Assembly: GCA_003221985.1 (NCBI GenBank)
Contig: QHUQ01000138.1
Location: 1-10,336, forward strand
Origin: Gemmatimonadota bacterium
GTDB taxonomy: Bacteria; Gemmatimonadota; Gemmatimonadetes; Gemmatimonadales; GWC2-71-9
Direction of reading: 5' to 3'
Length of the DNA: 10,336 nt
The translations under genes were made by a program, and so were the position numbers. Below the pieces are notes generated by a model. The model made no database searches. It was given only the letters and a program-made list of their open reading frames with translations, and had not been told where the DNA came from. Shown one piece after another: positions 7,304-10,336 of this stretch (positions within the stretch are counted from its first letter, which is position 1; each line of letters opens with the position of its first letter).

Positions 7304-8461
7304 TTAGTGCCGCGCCAAGGCCTGGGCGAAGTCCGCGATGAGATCATCGGGATCCTCCAGTCCCAGGGAAAATCTCAGGAATCCGTCCGGAATGCCAGCC
7401 TGCGCGCGCTGTTCCGCCGTGAGACTGGCGTGCGAGGTGAGCCGCGGCTCCGAGACCAGCGTCTCGACGCCGCCCAGGCTGGGCGCATGGGCGGCGATCG
7501 TCAGCGCCTTGAGGAAACGCTCGGCGGCGCGCACGCCGCCTTTCAGCTCGATGCCGAGCATCCCGCCGAAGCCTTCCAGGGTGCGTTTCGCCAGCTCGTG
7601 ATCCGGATGCGACGGCAGGCCGGGGTAGTGGACCTTCGAGATGCCGTCCTGCTTCGCGCACCACTCCGCGACGGCGAGGCCGATCTCGTTCTGGCGCCGC
7701 ACGCGCACCATTAGGGTCCGCATGCCGCGGTCGATCAACCAGGCGGCGAAGGGATCGATGGCCTGTCCCCACACCTGCATCAAGCGCCGCACCTCGTCCA
7801 CGACTTGATCCGTTCCCACGACCGCGCCGGCGATCACGTCGGTGTGCCCGTTCAGATACTTGGTCGCGGAGTGGATGACGAGATCGGCCCCATGCTCGAG
7901 CGGCCGGAAGTTGACGGGTGACGCGAAGGTCGAATCGACGATGAGCGCGAGTCCTTCGGCTTTGCAGAGCGTCGCGACCGGCTCGAGATCGATCACGCGC
8001 ATCAGCGGATTCGTCGGCGTCTCGAGAAAGACGGCGCGCGTCGTCTTGCGCATCGCGCGCTTCCACGCGCGGGCTTGCGTCGGATTTACGAATGAGACCT
8101 CGATGCCCAGCTTCCCGAACTCTTCGCGGAACAGGCGGTACACGCCGCCATAAATCCATTCGCTCGCGAGCAGGTGATCACCGGGACGCAACACCGCCAG
8201 GTGTGCGAGCGCGGTTGCGCCCATGCCGCTCGCCAGGAACAGCGCCGCCTCCGCGCCCTCGAGCAGGGCCAGTTTCTTCCCGATGTCTACCTGATTGGGA
8301 TTGTTGCCGTACCGCGTGTACAGGACCTCGGCGGTCGAGCCGACAGGATTGGTGAAGGTGGCGCTTTGGTACAGCGGGGGGGCGACGGCCGTCCAATCGG
8401 CGCGGGCCTTGGGATCGCCGTGAATGGCGAGGGTGGAGAGTCCCAGGCGGCGGCGTTTCAC
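7304..8461 (-). CDS. Cys/Met metabolism PLP-dependent enzyme (cystathionine gamma-synthase/lyase-like)
   Basis: This 385-residue cytoplasmic enzyme belongs to the Cys/Met-metabolism PLP family, which interconverts homoserine esters, cystathionine, homocysteine and cysteine. Visible features are the neighbouring-subunit PLP-phosphate segment YTRYGNNPN (48-56), SGMGAT (78-83), the cofactor-stacking YGGVYRLF, the Asp-binding VDSTFASP, and the Schiff-base lysine K201 in HSATKYLNGHTD. The C-terminal SLGGVETLVSEP and RFSLGLEDPDDLI segments are also typical. Length is normal. Sequence alone does not separate cystathionine gamma-synthase, gamma-lyase, or O-acyl-homoserine sulfhydrylase, so no gene symbol is given. 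GTG at 8461-8459 overlaps the upstream STAS-like stop as GTGA. A sulfur-amino-acid enzyme between a signalling module and ftsE is an odd setting. Confidence 0.93.
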   Translation of the reverse strand: MKRRRLGLSTLAIHGDPKARADWTAVAPPLYQSATFTNPVGSTAEVLYTRYGNNPNQVDIGKKLALLEGAEAALFLASGMGATALAHLAVLRPGDHLLASEWIYGGVYRLFREEFGKLGIEVSFVNPTQARAWKRAMRKTTRAVFLETPTNPLMRVIDLEPVATLCKAEGLALIVDSTFASPVNFRPLEHGADLVIHSATKYLNGHTDVIAGAVVGTDQVVDEVRRLMQVWGQAIDPFAAWLIDRGMRTLMVRVRRQNEIGLAVAEWCAKQDGISKVHYPGLPSHPDHELAKRTLEGFGGMLGIELKGGVRAAERFLKALTIAAHAPSLGGVETLVSEPRLTSHASLTAEQRAQAGIPDGFLRFSLGLEDPDDLIADFAQALARH

Positions 8462-8739
8462 GCCGCGGTGAGTCTGATGGAGCCTCCCGGATTCCGTGCG
8501 GCCAGCCGCCGCTCGACCAGTTCATCGAGCAGCGCCGGGGCCGGCTCACTGGCGCCGAGCCCCTCGAGTGAGTCGAGGCAGCCGACGCCCGTGAAATCCA
8601 TCACGGCGATCGTGCCGGGGGGAAGATCTCGCTCGATGTTTTCGCGGACGGCGCGGCCGGTGGGCCGCGTGACGAGGTCGGTGTAAAAACCGGAGACCGA
8701 CTGTTGTAAGACCGCCTGTACCATGATGTGTTGAATCAC
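8458..8739 (-). CDS. Short STAS-like (DUF4325-type) protein, probably internally deleted
   Basis: This 93-residue protein has an N-terminal half resembling STAS-like regulators that act with GHKL ATPases: SGFYTDLVTRPTGRAVRENIE, then the strand-turn AVMDFTGVGCLDS (45-57). In relatives as I remember them, this point continues with a Cys-Ala-Asp-Glu helix and a further domain. Here the sequence instead passes through a low-complexity LEGLGASEPAP into ALLDELVERRL...GGSIRL, which looks like the C-terminal tail of the longer proteins. An in-frame internal loss at about 8560-8572 is therefore likely. GTG at 8739-8737 overlaps the ATPase stop as GTGA; Met6 is an alternative start. The direct neighbour of the GHKL ATPase is its probable partner. 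The family call is moderately sure, the deletion is inference. Confidence 0.6.
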   Translation of the reverse strand: MIQHIMVQAVLQQSVSGFYTDLVTRPTGRAVRENIERDLPPGTIAVMDFTGVGCLDSLEGLGASEPAPALLDELVERRLAARNPGGSIRLTAA

Positions 8740-9407
8740 TTCGCCTCTTGCTCTGGAATGATGAGCAGGACCTGCGACCCCGGAAACGCCGGCAGTCCGT
8801 CCCTCAGCGGCACATCGTCGTCCCAGCGGGGCACGATCGCGATCCGCGCACTGCCGCTGCGGATGGCCACTTTGCCTTCCCAGCGTGCGAGGTACCGGCG
8901 GATCCCGGCAAGCCCTTGTCCCCGCCCCGGATCCCGAAATCGACTCACGCCCTGGATCAGCGCCGCCTCCAGCGCCGCGGCATCACCCCAGCGCTCGCCG
9001 AACCGCTTGGCCTGCGTGGGCTCCAATGAATGCCGGAATCCCACCCCGGCGTCCGCCACCGCGATCACAACGACGCGCCGCGCCAGCTTGCGCCGCCAGT
9101 TGTACGCCTGCACCGCAACCCAACCGCCGGTGCCCGCGTGCTCCACAATATTCTGACAAGACTCCGAAAGCGCCATAGCGAAGCCCATGGTCGCCTTGGG
9201 ATCGAGTCCCAACTCCGAGCTGAGGATCGCGGACGCGCGCTGCTGAATCGTGGACACGACCGCATGCACGTCTTCGGCCGCGCGCACGGGTGTGACCGGG
9301 AGCAGCACCTCACTCTCCACGGCGACTTTGACCTTCGGCACCTTGCCGTGCACCTCGAACAGGTCCGCCGCTTCCCGGAAGAAACCGGCGCGCGCCCAGT
9401 AGCTCAC
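8736..9407 (-). CDS. GHKL/HATPase regulatory protein (anti-sigma-kinase-like)
   Basis: This protein of at least 223 residues has a Bergerat ATP-binding fold of the anti-sigma-factor serine kinase type. The N-box is MALSESCQNIVEHA (E82, N86, H90), the G1 box is DAGVG (119-123) and the G2 box is GQGLAG (163-168). There is no histidine-kinase dimerisation domain or membrane helix. The N-terminal portion (YWARAGFFREAADLFEVHGKVPK) is a conserved-looking extra segment I cannot name. It is followed directly by a STAS-like gene, the usual partner class for such ATPases. The start is doubtful. GTG at 9407-9405 is the only standard start, but the same frame stays open to a TGA at 9477-9479 with codon use (G/C third bases) that looks coding. 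See the frame-switch finding. Target unknown. Confidence 0.82.
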   Translation of the reverse strand: MSYWARAGFFREAADLFEVHGKVPKVKVAVESEVLLPVTPVRAAEDVHAVVSTIQQRASAILSSELGLDPKATMGFAMALSESCQNIVEHAGTGGWVAVQAYNWRRKLARRVVVIAVADAGVGFRHSLEPTQAKRFGERWGDAAALEAALIQGVSRFRDPGRGQGLAGIRRYLARWEGKVAIRSGSARIAIVPRWDDDVPLRDGLPAFPGSQVLLIIPEQEAK

Positions 9408-10336
9408 GACGTCCGGATTCGCCGGCGCGGTGAGCAGCGGCCGCTCGCCTTTGCGGGCAGCCGCCTCGCCGGCGGATCAGGTGATCGCGCAGGCCGCTCG
9501 CACCGTGGTGATTCACGTTCCGCGCGCCGAGCTGGTTGCCCGTGCGCAGCGCGTCTTCGAGCGTCGCGCCGGCGAGCAGCAGCGCGGCGACGGCGCCGCC
9601 GAACACGTCGCCACACCCGGTCGGATCGACGATCTGATCGAAGGCCGCCTGATGCATCGCTGGTGCGGGAATCAGCTCGGTACGAATCGGATTGCCGGTG
9701 AAGTACGCGGCGCCCCGTTTGCCCAGCGTCACACACAACGTGCTGCAGCCCTGCCGCAGCGCGTCGGCGGCGATCGCGAGCGCATCCGGTCCCAGCTGGC
9801 CCATCTCGTCCTCGTTCAGCTGCACGACGTTGAAACAGCCGAACCACGTAGGGGCTTGGGGCAGGGGGCTAGGGACTCGAGTGCCGTCCGGTTCCTTTGC
9901 CAGGAAAAGGCTGTGAAGATCGGCGTAGATGAATCCGGGGAATCCGCGCCGCAGGAGCTGCGCGGTCTCGAGATTCATCTCGTAACCGGAAATGAAATTG
10001 ATGTACACGGCATCGAGGTCCTGGACGAGCGGCCCGAGCTCGGGCCAGGTCCACGGGGGCACGCCGCCGCTCATCTGCTCGCAGCGCCGGTCGGCCGATT
10101 CGTAGCGCAACGTGACCCGGTTGTTGGGCTCGGGGACTTCCAAAAAGCGTGCGCCGTGCGCCGTGCGCCGTAAGCTGGACAAGAACTGGTTGGCTTTCGC
10201 CGCCAGGTCTCTACCGACCTTGATGAGCGGGACGATCTGCCAATCATCGGGCAGCGTGGCGTCGAGCGCGGCGAGCGCGTACGAGATGCCGCCCCATTCC
10301 TGCACGGCGGCCTGAGCGGGATCCCGGCCATGAATC
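9310..10336 (-). CDS. PfkB-family carbohydrate/nucleoside kinase, N-terminus outside window
   Basis: This is a ribokinase/PfkB-fold protein, which usually phosphorylates a sugar or nucleoside with ATP. The frame is open through the right edge, and IHGRDPAQAAVQEWGGISYALAAL near the edge fits the early part of the fold. The PfkB signature with the catalytic Asp is DPTGCGDVFGG, with DPTGCGD encoded at 9627-9607. NEDE (in VVQLNEDEM) and LGKRGAAYF fit the ATP-side strands. The substrate is unknown. Two heptamer arrays (9848-9882, 10148-10175) lie inside the gene without breaking the frame. The end is suspect: after GLRDHL (about 9480) the frame becomes arginine-rich and loses the G/C third-base bias. 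It overlaps the ATPase gene by 98 bp, unlike the 0-4 bp overlaps typical elsewhere. The true C-terminus may be near 9480. Confidence 0.85.
   Translation of the reverse strand, partial: IHGRDPAQAAVQEWGGISYALAALDATLPDDWQIVPLIKVGRDLAAKANQFLSSLRRTAHGARFLEVPEPNNRVTLRYESADRRCEQMSGGVPPWTWPELGPLVQDLDAVYINFISGYEMNLETAQLLRRGFPGFIYADLHSLFLAKEPDGTRVPSPLPQAPTWFGCFNVVQLNEDEMGQLGPDALAIAADALRQGCSTLCVTLGKRGAAYFTGNPIRTELIPAPAMHQAAFDQIVDPTGCGDVFGGAVAALLLAGATLEDALRTGNQLGARNVNHHGASGLRDHLIRRRGGCPQRRAAAAHRAGESGRRELLGARRFLPGSGGPVRGARQGAEGQSRRGE
9848..9882. repeat. 7-bp tandem repeat array inside pfkB-like gene
   Basis: Five contiguous heptamers on the plus strand: GTAGGGG, CTTGGGG, CAGGGGG, CTAGGGA, then a degenerate CTCGAGT. 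They encode the RVPSPLPQAPTW region of the kinase on the minus strand, a proline-rich insert-like stretch between DLHSLFLAKEPDGT and WFGCFNVVQLNEDE. Confidence 0.7.
10148..10175. repeat. 7-bp tandem repeat array (CGTGCGC) inside pfkB-like gene
   Basis: Three perfect CGTGCGC units followed by a degenerate CGTAAGC. They encode the LRRTAHGAR stretch of the kinase. The unit differs by one base from the minus-strand unit CGTGCGT of the array at 1956-1983, about 8 kb away. Confidence 0.75.

Noticed and set aside
7344..8159. 271-residue minus-strand frame inside the PLP-enzyme gene
   Set aside because: Same strand but out of frame with an enzyme having an intact Schiff-base lysine and full length; composition is Arg/Asp-rich shadow.
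9848..10175. CRISPR array
   Set aside because: Units are 7 bp with no spacers and lie in an open reading frame; no cas gene is present.

Overview
The window is GC-rich, gene-dense bacterial DNA with compositional habits and gene order that suggest a Gemmatimonadota-like organism. That assignment is inference: it rests on recalled similarity of the PfkB, GHKL and STAS-like proteins and of the FtsEX-EnvC block, with no database search. A cell-division FtsEX-EnvC set and a lipoprotein-type membrane fusion protein point to a diderm envelope. No tRNA, rRNA, CRISPR array, transposase or phage gene is visible.

Layout. At the left edge is the 5' part of a protein-L-isoaspartate methyltransferase gene (pcm, minus strand, 1-499, cut by the window). 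It diverges over a 32-bp gap from a diguanylate cyclase gene (plus strand, 532-1953). The gap holds a palindromic CTATAG that could be a -10 element in both directions. The cyclase gene converges on a long minus-strand gene run across a 33-bp gap made almost wholly of a 7-bp tandem repeat.

From 10336 down to 1987 lie ten minus-strand genes, apparently one operon: a PfkB-family sugar kinase (N-terminus beyond the window), a GHKL/HATPase regulator, a small STAS-like protein, a Cys/Met-metabolism PLP enzyme, FtsE, FtsX, an EnvC-like LytM factor, a membrane fusion lipoprotein, an ABC ATPase and an ABC-2 permease. Most junctions are ATGA or GTGA overlaps, so translational coupling is likely. No promoter is visible inside the run; the operon promoter should lie right of the window. 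Three functions appear linked: a possible signalling module (kinase fold, ATPase, STAS), control of septal peptidoglycan splitting (FtsEX-EnvC), and a one-permease exporter.

Three neighbouring genes look structurally abnormal. FtsX lacks its first transmembrane helix at a sharp junction. The STAS-like protein seems to join the N-terminal half of its family straight to the C-terminal tail. The PfkB reading frame appears to switch near 9470-9480, so that one base removed would fuse it to the ATPase. These could be real or could be assembly defects. The other unusual signal is a set of five 7-bp-period tandem arrays, in the convergent intergenic gap, inside pfkB (two) and inside the EnvC signal-peptide region (two, facing each other as an inverted repeat).
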